From Bacteroidales bacterium (GTDB lineage Bacteria > Bacteroidota > Bacteroidia > Bacteroidales > P3), in contig JAFXXI010000025.1 in NCBI GenBank assembly GCA_017542345.1, positions 1-54,923 on the forward strand: DNA of 54,923 nt, written 5' to 3'. The notes under the pieces were generated by a model. It did no database searches, had not been told where the DNA came from, and worked only from the letters and a program-made list of their open reading frames with translations. A program made the position numbers and the translations under genes. Of this stretch, positions 1 through 12,600 are shown in pieces; the first letter of the stretch is position 1, and every line of letters starts with the position of its first letter.

Positions 1-1
1 G

Positions 2-889
2 GCCGGACTGATACTGCTGTTTGTTGCAATGGTTCTGCCTGCCATGGGACAGTGGGCACTTATGGATTTGCCGTATTTCCCTACGCATACTGCCAAGCCT
101 ATCAAAGTGATACGCGCTTATTCCATCGATACTTTGTCCGGTGCGCGGATGCTGAAGCATACAGAGTGCTATGACCGCCACGGATACAGTGCCGACACCG
201 CCTATCGCAATGTGTACGATGACCAAGGCCGCCTGGTTCTGCACGAGACTTATCAATGGGTCAGTTCCTCCGCCAACCCGATGCCGCGCCGCGAGTTGAT
301 GTCACGATGCAGTTTCGAGTATGCCGCTGACGGTATTGTACAGCATGTTAAGAGAGAAGGTTTCGGCAAGTATCATGAGGGCGTAAGCGAATACCATCTC
401 TATTCTCACAAGGTGCATCCCCGTTTCGGCCTTACGGAATGTGTCTATGTTATTGATTGGGGAAAGGAATATAGCGACACGCTTCGCTATTTGTGCGAAT
501 ATGATTCCGCAGGGCGCATGATGCATGAGTATTGCAACGACGAGGGGAGCGGATACCGCGACAGGAATCTCTTCTATGATGCTTTGGGCCGCATTGTCGC
601 CAGCAGAACCTATTATTATGAATCGTGGGACACACTCGACTATAACTATGATGCCAACGGGGTCCTCGTCTCGCAGACAGGAAAGATGTACGATCTGGAC
701 CTGGAGGCCGACGTAACCATTACCTTCCGTCCCGACGGCACTCGCAAGGAGCGCCGTGAGCACTGGATAAATTATGACGACCCTATGGACATTGCCGATG
801 AATACTATCGCTATGACGAGCATGATGTGCTAATCTATGAGAAAACCCCGATGGGTATCATCGAATATGAAGTAGAATACTGGGAATAA
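2..889 (+). CDS. Exported YD-repeat (RHS-like) protein, 5' end cut by window edge
   Basis: The reading frame is open from base 2, and the residues before the first ATG (base 29) are strongly hydrophobic (AGLILLFVAMVLPAMGQ). This looks like the core and cleavage end of a signal peptide, so the true start probably lies before the window. The remainder carries about seven degenerate repeats of the type YDxxGRxxxxxxY (for example YDDQGRLVLHETY, YDSAGRMMHEY, YDALGRIVASRTYY), as in RHS/YD-repeat or wall-associated proteins. No toxin domain, sorting domain or polymorphic C-terminus follows; the protein simply ends after the repeats. It is probably a secreted or periplasmic protein of unknown role. 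hutI starts 14 bp downstream with no visible terminator, so the two may be cotranscribed. Confidence 0.7.
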   Translation, partial: AGLILLFVAMVLPAMGQWALMDLPYFPTHTAKPIKVIRAYSIDTLSGARMLKHTECYDRHGYSADTAYRNVYDDQGRLVLHETYQWVSSSANPMPRRELMSRCSFEYAADGIVQHVKREGFGKYHEGVSEYHLYSHKVHPRFGLTECVYVIDWGKEYSDTLRYLCEYDSAGRMMHEYCNDEGSGYRDRNLFYDALGRIVASRTYYYESWDTLDYNYDANGVLVSQTGKMYDLDLEADVTITFRPDGTRKERREHWINYDDPMDIADEYYRYDEHDVLIYEKTPMGIIEYEVEYWE

Positions 890-903
890 AAAAACAAAGA
901 GAT

Positions 904-2139
904 ATGCGAACATTAATAAAGAATATCAAGGAATTGGTGGGAGTGGAGAAGGCTCCGCAACTCCGCAAGCAGGGCAAGGAAATGGCTGTGCTTGAGACAA
1001 TAAAGGATGCCTACCTCATAGTCGAGGACGGCAAGATTGCTGCCTTTGGCCCGATGGCTGAGTTGAAGGAGGAGAACGCCGACCGTGTGGTGGATGCCGC
1101 GGAGAGGCTGGTCTTCCCCACCTTCTGCGACTCGCACACGCATATCGTCTATGCCAACTCGCGCGAGCATGAGTTCGTGGACAAGATACGCGGCCTCAGC
1201 TATGAGGAGATAGCCAAGAGGGGAGGAGGCATCCTCAACTCGGCGAAAGCCACTGCGGCAGCCTCGGAGGATGAGCTCTACGACATGGCTCGTCAGCGCC
1301 TCGACGACGTGATGCGTATGGGTACCGGCGCCATCGAGATAAAGAGCGGCTACGGTTTGAGTACCGAGAGCGAGCTGAAGCTGCTGCGCGTCATACGCCG
1401 CCTGAAGGAGACCTCGCCCATGACCATCAAGTCGAACTTCCTCGGCGCCCACGGCATCCCGATGGAATATCGCGGCCACCAGGAGGACTATGTCGACCTT
1501 GTGATCAACGAGATGATACCGAAGGTGGCGGCCGAAGGGCTGGCCGACTTCATCGATGTGTTCTGCGACCAAGGGTTCTTCACCGTCGAGGACACCGCGC
1601 GTATCTTGGAGGCGGGTATCAAATATGGCATGAGGCCCAAGATACACGCCAACGAGATGGCCGTCTCGGGCGGCGTGCAGGTGGGCGTGAAATACGGCGC
1701 CATCTCGGTCGACCACCTTGAGCAGATGGGTGACGCCGAGATTGAGTGCCTGAAAGGCACTGAGACTATGCCGACGATTCTCCCGGGTTGCGCATTTTTC
1801 CTCAATCTGCCGCTTTCGCCGGCCCGCAAGATGATTGAGGCAGGGCTACCGGTGGCCATGGCCTCGGACTATAATCCCGGCACCTCGCCGTCGGGCAACA
1901 TGCAGCTCATCCTCTCGATGGCCTGCATCCGCTACCGTCTGACGCCCGAAGAGGCATTGAACGCCACCACGCTGAACACCGCCTACGCCATGGGTGTGAG
2001 CAACGAAGTGGGCTCCATCGCAGTGGGCAAGAAGGCCAATTTCTACATCACCAAGCCGATAGCGAGCTATGAGTATATGCCCTACGCCTACGGCGAGAAC
2101 AAGGTGGAACGGGTGTTCCTGAACGGTATTGAAGTATGA
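904..2139 (+). CDS. hutI: Imidazolonepropionase
   Basis: This 411-residue protein has the length and layout of HutI, a cytoplasmic metal-dependent amidohydrolase. HutI hydrolyses 4-imidazolone-5-propionate to N-formimino-L-glutamate, the third step of histidine degradation. The metal-binding HxH lies in DSHTHIVYA (His78, His80). The family stretch around [20 protein letters not shown] follows, with further ligand regions near residues 245-275 ([16 protein letters not shown]) and the late Asp in [13 protein letters not shown]. No other hut gene is in the window, so the pathway must be completed elsewhere or the gene is isolated. Its stop overlaps the lolD start by 4 bp (ATGA), which implies translational coupling to an unrelated transporter gene. 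Confidence 0.95.
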   Translation: MRTLIKNIKELVGVEKAPQLRKQGKEMAVLETIKDAYLIVEDGKIAAFGPMAELKEENADRVVDAAERLVFPTFCDSHTHIVYANSREHEFVDKIRGLSYEEIAKRGGGILNSAKATAAASEDELYDMARQRLDDVMRMGTGAIEIKSGYGLSTESELKLLRVIRRLKETSPMTIKSNFLGAHGIPMEYRGHQEDYVDLVINEMIPKVAAEGLADFIDVFCDQGFFTVEDTARILEAGIKYGMRPKIHANEMAVSGGVQVGVKYGAISVDHLEQMGDAEIECLKGTETMPTILPGCAFFLNLPLSPARKMIEAGLPVAMASDYNPGTSPSGNMQLILSMACIRYRLTPEEALNATTLNTAYAMGVSNEVGSIAVGKKANFYITKPIASYEYMPYAYGENKVERVFLNGIEV

Positions 2140-2789
2140 TTAAGGCAGTAAATATCAACAAGAGCTACGGGGCGTTGCATGTGCTGCGCGACATCAACCT
2201 GACCATTGAGAAGGGCGAGGTGGTGTCGATTGTGGGCGCCTCGGGGGCCGGCAAGACCACGCTGTTGCAGATTCTCGGTACGCTCGACCGTGCCGACAGC
2301 GGCACGCTGCTGTATGGCGACATGGATGTGACGCGGATGAAAGACAAGGAGCTGGCGCGGTTCAGAAACCAACGGATAGGCTTTGTGTTCCAGGCACATC
2401 ACCTGCTGCCGGAGTTCACAGCGGTGGAGAATGTGATGATACCGGCGCTGATAGCCGGCAAGTCGCAAGTCGAAGCCCGAAAACGGGCTATGGAACTGCT
2501 GGATTTGCTGCGCATGGCGCAACGTGCGGAGCATAAACCGGCAGCCATGAGTGGCGGAGAGTGTCAGCGGGTCAGCGTGGCGCGTGCGTTGATGAACGCA
2601 CCGATGGCAGTGCTGGCCGACGAGCCGTCGGGCAATCTTGACTCGCAGCATGCCCGTGAACTCCATGAGCTGTTTTTCACCCTGCGCAAGGAGTTGGGAC
2701 AGACGTTTGTCATTGTCACACACAACGAAGAACTGGCCGCCATGGCCGACCGCAAAATCACAATCAAGGATGGAAAAAACATCGAGTAG
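2136..2789 (+). CDS. lolD: ABC transporter ATP-binding protein, LolD type
   Basis: This 217-residue ATPase of the LolD/MacB class has Walker [10 protein letters not shown] (residues 34-42), the Q-loop in [18 protein letters not shown], an ABC signature written [10 protein letters not shown] (about 138-147), Walker B ending [10 protein letters not shown], and the switch His in VIVTHNEEL. The [17 protein letters not shown] region is typical of LolD, which powers release of outer-membrane lipoproteins from the inner membrane to LolA. No LolC/E permease gene is adjacent, which is common in Bacteroidota, so the partner is inferred. It overlaps hutI by 4 bp and rlmB by 20 bp, so it sits in the middle of a compact operon. 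Confidence 0.88.
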   Translation: MIKAVNINKSYGALHVLRDINLTIEKGEVVSIVGASGAGKTTLLQILGTLDRADSGTLLYGDMDVTRMKDKELARFRNQRIGFVFQAHHLLPEFTAVENVMIPALIAGKSQVEARKRAMELLDLLRMAQRAEHKPAAMSGGECQRVSVARALMNAPMAVLADEPSGNLDSQHARELHELFFTLRKELGQTFVIVTHNEELAAMADRKITIKDGKNIE

Positions 2790-3513
2790 ACAGCAGATAA
2801 TCTACGGCATACGGCCTGTGATGGAGGCCGTGGACAGCGGCGTCCGGATAGAGCGGGTGCTGCTGCAGAAAGACTTGGGCGGCACCTTGGCGGGAGAACT
2901 GCGCAACAAGTTGCGTGACAGCGATATACCTATCCAGTATGTGCCGGTGGAGAAGCTCAACAAGATGACCACAGGGAACCATCAAGGGGTCGTGGCCACA
3001 ATTGCGGCGGTGAAGTACCACAGTTTCATGGAATTGGTGGAGACGTTGCAGGAATCGCCACTGTTGTTGCTGCTCGACCATATCACCGATGTGCGGAATA
3101 TGGGTGCCATCGCCCGCACAGCCGAGTGCACAGGCGTGGCCGCCTTGATAGTGCCCGACCACGGGTCGGCGGCACTGAACGAAGATGCCGTCAAGGCCAG
3201 CAGCGGTGCGTTGATGCGCCTGCCGGTATGTCGCGAAGCGAACCTGAAGACGGTAGTCAACCTGGCCAAGCAGTGCGACTATCAGGTGGTGGCATCGACC
3301 GAGAAAGGGGCGGTGCACTACCGCGAGGTTGACTTCCGTCAGCCAACCCTCCTTATCATGGGAAATGAAGAGACAGGAATCAGTCCCGAGTTGCTGAAAA
3401 TGTGCGATGTGCGTGCCAAGCTCCCAATGGTTGGAGCGGTGGCGTCGCTCAACGTTTCGGTGGCAGCGGGAGTGATGCTCTACGAGGCTTTGGAGCAGCG
3501 TATCCACGGGTAG
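2770..3513 (+). CDS. rlmB: 23S rRNA (guanosine-2'-O-)-methyltransferase, RlmB/SpoU family
   Basis: The ATG at 2770 ([20 protein letters not shown]) gives a 247-residue protein of normal RlmB length; the longer open frame upstream is only the shadow of lolD. The N-terminal substrate-binding domain ([14 protein letters not shown]) is followed by the SPOUT catalytic domain. Its three motifs are [16 protein letters not shown] (motif 1), [11 protein letters not shown] (motif 2) and [17 protein letters not shown] (motif 3, the knotted SAM pocket). The family 2'-O-methylates G2251 in the 23S rRNA peptidyl-transferase region. The start lies inside the last 20 bp of lolD, in another frame, so translation is probably coupled. 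The 167-bp gap downstream holds a weak terminator and the promoter of the giant gene. Confidence 0.92.
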   Translation: MEKTSSRQQIIYGIRPVMEAVDSGVRIERVLLQKDLGGTLAGELRNKLRDSDIPIQYVPVEKLNKMTTGNHQGVVATIAAVKYHSFMELVETLQESPLLLLLDHITDVRNMGAIARTAECTGVAALIVPDHGSAALNEDAVKASSGALMRLPVCREANLKTVVNLAKQCDYQVVASTEKGAVHYREVDFRQPTLLIMGNEETGISPELLKMCDVRAKLPMVGAVASLNVSVAAGVMLYEALEQRIHG

Positions 3514-3553
3514 CGGGAAGGCTGCAAGAGGTGTGATTAATATTTTTTAATAT

Positions 3554-3590
3554 AAAAATGGGCGCAATGTCCATTTTTATTTGTATATTT
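3554..3590 (+). terminator. Probable intrinsic terminator after rlmB
   Basis: A perfect 8-bp inverted repeat, AAAAATGG (3554-3561) and CCATTTTT (3571-3578), has a 9-nt loop and is followed by a T-rich tract. The stem is AT-rich and so weak. It directly abuts, and partly overlaps, the promoter motif of the next gene. Confidence 0.5.
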
Positions 3591-3591
3591 G
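3584..3591 (+). promoter_or_regulatory. Bacteroidota -7 promoter element for the giant surface-protein gene
   Basis: TATATTTG matches the Bacteroidota -7 consensus TAnnTTTG and is followed by GCA, as at other promoters in this window. No good -33 TTTG lies 19-21 bp upstream. The start codon is about 90 bp downstream. The leader contains a small CCCC-AAAA-GGGG hairpin (3608-3619) and an imperfect ACGG/CCCGT pair (3620-3632). Confidence 0.6.
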
Positions 3592-3680
3592 CATTGGGAA
3601 TAGTGTGCCCCAAAAGGGGACGGTATACCCGTAAATTAATATGTAAACGACTGATAATAAAGAAAAAATAAAAACGAAAT

Positions 3681-6600
3681 ATGAGAACAAAGTATTTGTT
3701 TTTAGGTGTAATTTTCTCGTTTTTGGGACTTATTTCGCAGGCCCAGGTGTTCTTGATGTACAGTCAAGGGTTTGAGACAGGCGAACAGGTGAACTATACG
3801 GTTACGAACAACTCGTATGAGTTTTCGACCTCCCTGCATGCCGGTGGCCTGCAGAGTCTCAGACTGAAGCAGACTACGACTACCGACGTGTCGATGGTGC
3901 TTGATACGCTGGACTTCACTCAGAATGCGACGCTGCGCAATGTGGCACTGGAATTTGACCACATTTGCAACATCGCTGCCAATATGGGTTATGGTGCGCA
4001 GATTTGCCAGATATTTGTGAAGCGAGCCAACCAATCGGACGATCAGGCTATTCAATTATCAGGCGCGCACTATAACAAGGACGAGGAAGGTTATTGCATT
4101 GAGTTTGACCAGACAGGTACGTTCAACAACTATTCGTATGACGAATGGCATAACGAGTCGCTCAGCAACGCAATATGGAAACACGAGCGCTTCGACATCA
4201 ATACTTTCCTGCCGGCCTCGGTGCCTATCAATGAGCGCAAGCTGATATTCAGGTTTGTGTTGAAGCAGAGACTCATGTCGGGCGCGGTGCCGTCGAATGC
4301 CGGTTGGTGGATTGACAACCTGAGGATTCGTTCCAGCCAGAGCGAGATGAAAAAGCCGCTTGTCACCATGACACTTTATCCTGACGGAGGTGCGCACCCG
4401 AGCAGCCGCGGTGCCCGCATCGAACTTGACGCGCGCACCACGGTGCCACAGGGTATCAACAACGATTCGGTGTACCTGTTCTACACGGTCGGCAGCAACC
4501 TGACGCCGATACGCCTGCCGATGCATTTTGACGGCAATATTGTCAGACATGACAATTACACTTATGCGCATTTCTCGGCCCGCATCCCCTTTGAGGGTTA
4601 TGATACACTGATGCGCTTCTACTGTGTGGTCAAGGATGCCTCGACCAACGCTAACGAAGCGACATTCCCCGCGGCGGCTGACGCGTGGGTGAACTATTGG
4701 TGTGTGCGAGGAGTGGAACAGTTGGGCAATCCGGCCCCCGTGGGGCTGACCGGCCCGCCGAACTCGAACTATGGATACTGTCCCTTCCCGCCATATCTTG
4801 ACAACCGCAGCGAGTGGGTCTATGACTCGGCGTTACTGGCCAATGCAGGCTATGGCCCGGGTGCTATGACGGAAATTAAGTTCACGATAGGCGCCAATAC
4901 ACAAAGCTCGACCCGCACGAATTTCCAGTTGAGGATGAAAAATGCGCCGACATCGCATACGGTGGTAACGAACGGAGACCCTGTGAAATTTACGAAAGAC
5001 TACATGGACGTTGTTTTCGACTCGACATTCTCTATCGGGGAGGCTGCGGCAGGTGCTATACTGCCGCTGCGGTTCCAGGATACATTTTTCTATGCCGGCA
5101 AGGACATTGTGTTCCAAGTTATCTATGACGGTACGGGGTCGGTTGACCCGGCGAATGCCACTATCAAGATGATACCGGCGCCAAGTTCGAAGCATACCAT
5201 TTTCTTCTATGGCCTAGAGGCTTTCATGGCTGGTTCCAGCAATGCATACACATATCCCGACTTCAAGACATCAACGAATGACATAGGCGACAGGCCTTCG
5301 GTGGTACCCACGCAGAAGAGCAACCAGCCGCTGGTGTACGATATGGGCATTTCTGCGCTGGTCTTTCCGAACAGAACAACCCCGGTGGTGACGCAACCGA
5401 CCCACTTCGATGTGCAGTTGAAGAACTTCGGTGTCGCGACGGTGAATGCCGTGAGGATTAACTACGCGTTGGACGACACAGTGACGGGTCACTTCGACTG
5501 GACCGGTTCGCTTGCCGGAGGTGCCACCACTACGGTGACCATTGCGTCAGGGGTGACGCTGGCCGCCGGTTTCCATACCCTCCGTGCATGGACCCAGGAC
5601 ACTTTGATGGCGGGCAACAACTATTATCGTGACCATGAGCCCTATAACAACTCGAGCAAGCTGAACAATCCGAGCGATACGTCGTTCATCGCCTGCGCAG
5701 GTGCATTGAGTGGAGTACGCTACATCGGTGGCGCTACCCCCGACTACAACACCATCGAGGAATTCCTCTTCTCGCTGTCGCAGTGCGGACTGAGCGATTC
5801 GCTGATTGTCAAGTTGGCTCCGGGCTCCTATGAGCCATTCACGATGCCGGTGGTCAACGGCTTGGCGGGCAACAACTACCTCGTGTTCCAGCCGATAAGC
5901 AATGGCGTGATACTATATGCCGACGCCAATACCGGCGCCAACGAGATAGTCAACCTCACGAATGTGCAGAACGTTAGGTTCAGGGACATCAAATTTGTGC
6001 GTCGCGGCGGTGCGCTAACCAATATGGTGACGCTCGGCGCGACAAGCCAAAATTGCCGGTTCGATCGATGCGAGTTTGTCGACAGTTTGGCTAATCCTGC
6101 TGCAGCACAGAGAATAAGTGCCATGATTTATTCGGGATTTGCTGCTAATCTAACCGTCGATGGCTGTACGTTCCGTGGCGGCAATATCGGCGTCAGCCTG
6201 GTGGGTCAGTCGGCAGATGCCCGCGCCCAGAACGGCACGGTGACGCGCAGTTTCTTCGAGAATCAGTACAACAACGCCGTCAATGTGTCGTACATGGCAG
6301 GTGTGTCGATTGAGCGCAACGAGATGTATGATGTGACGAGCAACGCAAGTTATGTGCTGCTGGTATATTCGTGCAGCGGGAACGTCCGTGTGATGGCCAA
6401 TAAGCTGTACACCAGCCATGGTGCCGGAGCCCTCGGTGTGAGCCACATATATGGCACCTCGTCCAACCATGCGTTTATCGCCAACAACATGATTGTGTGT
6501 AATGATGACGGTCAGTCGAACCTGTTGACCACGCCTATGAACATCATCCAGGGCGAATGGATGGATGTGGTGTACAACTCGGTGAAGATGACCGCCGCCC

Positions 6601-9600
6601 AGCGCATCAACATAGCGACGGCGACCATGGGCAACTCGGTAATCAACAGTCGCTTCCTGAACAATATCGTGGCCTGCTTCGATGAGTCCAACTACGCCTT
6701 GAACGTTGTGCCGTTCAGCTTGGGCTCCAACGACGTGGGACACAATGTCTACTACTCGGAAGCCTATACGCTGAACCGTATTGGCGGATCCAGTTTCCAC
6801 ACGCTGGACCAGTGGTCTGCCGCGTCGGGGGACAACACGTCTGCTTTCCTCGACCCGGCATTCCTCAATGGCTCCCGCGTAGACCTCCGTACCTACAACA
6901 GACTTATTAAAGGATTGGGTACCCCCATCAGCGGGATCACCACTGATATGTTCGACACGGTGCGTCATGCGCAGACTCCCTGCCCGGGTGCTTTCGAGTT
7001 TGTGTCGCTTTACTATGACTTCGAACCGGAGGCATTGGCAAGTCCAGTGGCTGATACCTGTGACATGCCTGCCAGTGTGGAGCTTGTGGTCAGGTTGCGC
7101 AACAGCGGTACTACCGCCTTTACTCCCAATGCTAACCGCACGTTGAGTCTTTCCTACCAGGTCAATGGCGGCGCGGTGCAGACCTACCAGGTGACGCAGA
7201 CGATACCGGCGAATGACACAATCACCATTCACACAGGCCAGATGTTGCAACTTCCGGCCAACGGCATCTATGACTCGGTATACCACATCAGGGTGTGGAA
7301 CATTAGCAGCGTCGACCCGAACCAGACCAATGATACCAACACTTTCACCGTCATCAGTCGTTACCACCAGTTGGCGGCGAGCAACTTGACGATGACGATC
7401 CCCTATGCCACGGCTGCCACAGTGGTGCCCACTGCGGGTGTGCAGGAGTGGAACGCCTATAATAGTGCTACGGCACCGAAGCGCCGTTCGAAACTCTACT
7501 GGTATCGCAGCATGAACGATGCGGAACCGTTCTATGTGGGCGATACTCTTGTCACGGAGTCGCTGCGTCAGGACACGCACTTCTATTTCAAGCAGCGTCG
7601 TTCGGCTCCTATCGTGCGTATCACGCAGGTGCAGTTCAAGCCCAACAATGCTGTGGGTCTCACCGACCCGATGCCGCAATGGATGAAGTCGACCACCAAG
7701 TTCGCGGTGCAGTTGACCAATGTGGGTGACGACACCGCATATCTGGCGGGTGACACGCTGATTATGGTGTCCCCGACAAGTACCTACAACAACAAGGTGC
7801 TTTGCTTCTGGGATGTGCGTATAGCGCCAGGGGAATCAATGGTGGTGCAGTATGTGGATGGAACGTCTACGAACCCCGCTGCCACAATACACTTCGGACA
7901 GGTGATCTCGCCGGCCGTGAATGCCAATATAGGCCTTGTCTATAGGCACAACGGTGTGGTGGAAGATGCAGTGGCCTTGAACGCAGTGATCTCAACCAAT
8001 ACGACCAATGCCGTCAGATGGGCTACCCAGAACGTCCCGAACTATGTGTGGTCGGGTGCTGCACTCTCGGTGACTCCCAACACGACGGGCGGTATAGTTC
8101 GCACAGCATTCAATGGGACTGCCTCCGACTGGAGAATGTCGACGAATGCCAACCCGATGTTTATCGGGGATGTCGACAACGCATGGATTAGGTACTCGGA
8201 TAACGGGTGTCCCACGGAGTTTGCCACAGCCACCGTCTTGATGCAGTCGGTACCGACGGCAGACATTGGAGTGGAGGCCGGCGAGCTTCCTTCGGGCTGC
8301 GGTCTCGGCAACGAGACGGTGACAGCTACACTGCACAACTATGGCACGCAGACGGCTACCGGCATGGTGATGCACTATCAGGCAGATGGTGGCGCTGTGG
8401 TGACCGAGAATATGAGCGGAACTGTAGTGCCGGGCGCTGAACGCACATTTACTTTCACCCAGCCGTTGAATATGTCTGTCAGTCAGAATCAGACTATCAA
8501 CGTTAAGGTGTGGGTCTCGGGTGTGAGCGGCGACACATACCAGGTCAACGATACCGATTATGTCTCGGCACGTTCGCTCTACCAGCCCGGTCTGCCTACG
8601 GTGACAAGCCCGCGGACGGTAGCCTATGGCCTGACGGAGACCATCGTGGCCAACCCAGGTCCGGGAGCCATCGCCGTATGGTATGACAGTTTGAACAATG
8701 TGTTGGATACTGGGGATGTCTATGTGACGGCTCCGTTGTATTCTCCCGAGATTATCGGTTTGCGGTATGTGGTTTCCGACACTATTGGCGGACATATAGG
8801 TACTCTGGCCGATCTTACAGCCAAGGCGGCATATCCATCGCCCTATCAGCCCAACAATAAGTTTGTCAAGCAGCAGTTCATCTATTCTGCTCACGAGTTG
8901 AGGAAGATGGGCCTGCAGGCAGGAGAACCTGTGACGTCGCTGTCGTTCCATCTGGACTCCGTCTGGCTGAATGTGCAGGCGGTCAACTTTGTCAACTACT
9001 ACATTTCGCTTGGACATACCACCGATACCATTTATGCCAATGCTAATGCCAATGCTTGGAAGACCACACAGTTGGTCTATACTCGTTCCCCGTTCGTCCT
9101 GCGTAGCAGCAGCGTACACCAGTGGGTGTCGCATGAATTCGATACACCATTCACATGGGACGGTGTGTCGAGCATTGCCGTGCAGGTGGCCTATGAACTG
9201 GCAGAGGCAGTGACGACAGGCGTGCAGACGGCATTTACGGCAAAAGCCAATACCACACTGTATAGAGCCCAAAATAGTGCTCTGAGTCCGTCGGTGACAG
9301 GATATACTGGAGCTAGCACGAGAAGTAATAACCGTCCCGATATCGTATTCAACCATCCCGACCATATTATCGACACTGTGCTCTTCGGCTGCGAGGGTCC
9401 GATTAAGCCGATTACCATCAACGTTTCCGGTGTGCCGAGCTATGATGCACGCATCGCGTGGCCCGACGGCTATGACACGGTGACCTATAATTCGTGCGGC
9501 AATGTGGAGATGGATGTCGACTTGAGGAACTTCGGTGCCAACGTGATTAATGGTGCCGAGCTGCGCTACTCAATTGACGGTGGCGCCCTGCAGTCCACCA

Positions 9601-12600
9601 ACGTCACTGGTAGTATTGCAGTGGGAGCCACCTCTCGGGTGAGACTGATGAGCCGTCCGATAGCCCCTGGCCGCCATAGCATCAAAGCTATAGTGGTCGT
9701 GGCAGGCGATATCGTCCACGATAACGACACCATAGAGATGCCCTTCATGGTTCGCTTCTGTGGCGGAACCTATACCATCGCTTCGGCCGCTACTGCCGAC
9801 TTCCATACCATTGGTGCCGCCGTGGATACTTTGAACAGTGTGGGTATCGACGGCCCTGTCGTGTTCAGAGTGGCAGCGGGTGTATACAACGAGCAGGTGG
9901 TGCTGCATCAGATTGCCGGTTCTTCGACCACCAACACTATTACCTTCCGAGGCGCATCCGATACCACGGTGCTCATGACGGCCTCCACCAGCCAGAACCT
10001 CAACTATGTGCTTCAGCTGGATGGTGCCGCCAATGTGATTGTCGACAGCATGCGTATTGTGGCACGCCCGACTGCCAACAACGTCAACTATGCCAATGCA
10101 GTCGTGATGCAGGATGCTCGCAACATTGTCATTCAGAATAGCACCATCCGCGTCAAAGGTACCATTAACAACACCAACGCTTCGTGCGTCATCCTTCAGG
10201 GTAATGTCCAACAGCTGCAGGTGCTCAACAGCTGGATTGACAGCGGCTATTTTTCCGTTAAGAACATGGGTACGGTCGAGAACTATAAGGACATAGTCTT
10301 CCGCAACAACCGTATCACCAACTTCTGGAACCGAGGCATCGAGCTTCAGGGAGTGACCAATATCAACATCACCCAGAATGAGATTACGTCGGGTGTCAAC
10401 ATCACGGGACGTGGCCTAGTGGGTATCTCCCTTACCAATGTCGACAGTGCCTTCATGATTAGCAAGAACAAGATATACTTGATTGACGAAAAGAATGGCG
10501 GTAAGCAGGGTATATTCCTGTCCTCTGTCAAGTGCTCCAACCAGCAGTACGGCGCTATTGTGAACAACATGATTAGCTGCTATGGCACGGCTGTGGCTGG
10601 CCTGACCAACCCCGGCGGTATCATTATGACTGACTGCGAATATGTGAATGTCTACTACAACTCTGTCAGGGTCTACTCTGGTACGGCTGTGGCCTCCCGC
10701 GCCATGATGCTCACTAAGACCAACAACACTGGCGCATCTCACCACATACAGGTGATGAACAACATCTTCGCCAACTATAGCTCATTTGCCTACTATGTGA
10801 CCGACGGAGGCATTCTGACCTCTTCCGACTACAATGCTTTCTATGCCGGTGCTGCCAACTTCGCCTACTGGGGCGCCAACTGCGCTACGCTTGCCAATCT
10901 GCAGGCAACCAGCCAGCGCGATGCTAGCTCGGTGAATGATGAAGCTTACTTTGCTGCCATCAACGACCTCCACCTCCTGGTGACCAACTTCGCTGGCAAG
11001 GCGCAGTACAACCCTGACGTGACCGACGATATTGACGGCACCGAGCGTCCCTCCATCCCCGCGCCCACCATTGGCGCCCATCAGATGACCATCTTGTCGC
11101 GCAACATGTCTATCGTGCGCATCCTCTCCCCGATGATGCCGCCCAACCGCAACAATCCCTACAACATCGAGACCGATTCCGTCTTGGTGAAGGTCATCTT
11201 CTACAACAACGGTAGCGCCACCGAGACCAACGCCTACTGGTATGCCTATATCAAAGACCACGAGACAGGCAACCGTTCGGCCAACAAACCGTTGGGTACC
11301 CTCCTCGCAGGTCAAAGCAAGACTGACTCGGTGTGGATGCCTACGCAGTTGGGTGTGATTGACACGCAGATGGTGCGTGTAATGCTGATCTCGGAGAATG
11401 ATTCCGATTCCACCGACAATGTGTCCGATACCGCCTTCTACCTGGCTCCCGCCTACGACCTTGAGGCGCAGAAAATCCAGGTCTCCAAGACGGGCTGCTC
11501 TCTGCAGGATGTCTCGGTCTCCATTACCCTCAAGAATGTCGGTTTCAAGGATCTTCCGGCCAACACGCAGTACGAGATTGGCTTCCATACGCAAGCCTAC
11601 TATCCTTCCTACCAGCAGAACAACCCGATGAACAACCGGCTGAATATTGCCACCATGCCCGACACGGTTAGGGAAATCCATACCCTCGCCACTGTCCTGC
11701 CCAAGGGCCAGCCGAGAACCATCACGTTCGACTCCATCGCCAATCTCTATCCCACCGATACCGTGCTCAACATCAAGGTGCGCCTCAATGGATGGTGCCA
11801 TTACCAGTATGATATCACCTCTACCAACGACTCTACGGGAACAGCCGCATCCGCTTCGCCGGTTATCGACTCCTGGTATACTCCCGCCGCACCTGTTGGA
11901 CGTGACACCACCTTCGCCTATGGCACGTGGGGTGAGGTGACTGCCTCGCAGATCAATCAGCGTCCCATCATGTGGTATCGCGACTCGACTGCTTCGCCCT
12001 TCTATTCTGTCTCCGGCACCAACCTCGCGGCTTACAACTCTTCGTGCCGTTGGAGCACCACTCCGCGCTACTATCACGACTCCACCTATTATCTCCGCTG
12101 CCAAAGCGATAAGAGCTGCCCAAGCTACTTCTCTGAGGTGCATGTCCATGTCGCGCCGCAGGTGCCCACCGACGTGGCGCTCGAGACGGTCCTTACGCCT
12201 CTCGGCGGCCGAGTCTACATGGAGAACGACACTGTCCGTGTGCGCATCGCTAACTACGGCACCACGACGGTTTCCGACATTCCCATCACCTACCAGGTCC
12301 GCAAGAATGCTAACACCAACCCCATCCAGCAGGTCACCGAAACCTGTCATGTCACCCTCCAGCCCGGCCAAACCCATGTCTACACCTTTGACTCACTCTT
12401 CCAGTACAGCACTCCGCTGTCCGCAGGCAACTTCTTCCTGCGTGCCTGGACGAATCTGGATGGCGACATGGTGCGCCGCAACGACACCGTGCGCTGGGTC
12501 AACCAGCTGCGTCCCGTCGCTGCCAACAACACGCTGATCGACTATCCTTTCAGCGCTTTGGCCGAGAGTACCTATGGCACCCGGACCAACAGTCCCAACG

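Noticed and set aside
2-889. Possible polymorphic RHS toxin
   Set aside because: Only the YD repeats are present; there is no core RHS motif, no variable C-terminal toxin and no immunity gene behind it.
6150-12377. Other long antisense frames within the giant gene (6150-7679, 7992-9365, 10782-12377)
   Set aside because: The two frames at 6150 and 10782 lie in the same codon register as the sense gene, and the translations are His/Val-rich and non-domain-like. They are by-products of codon choice.
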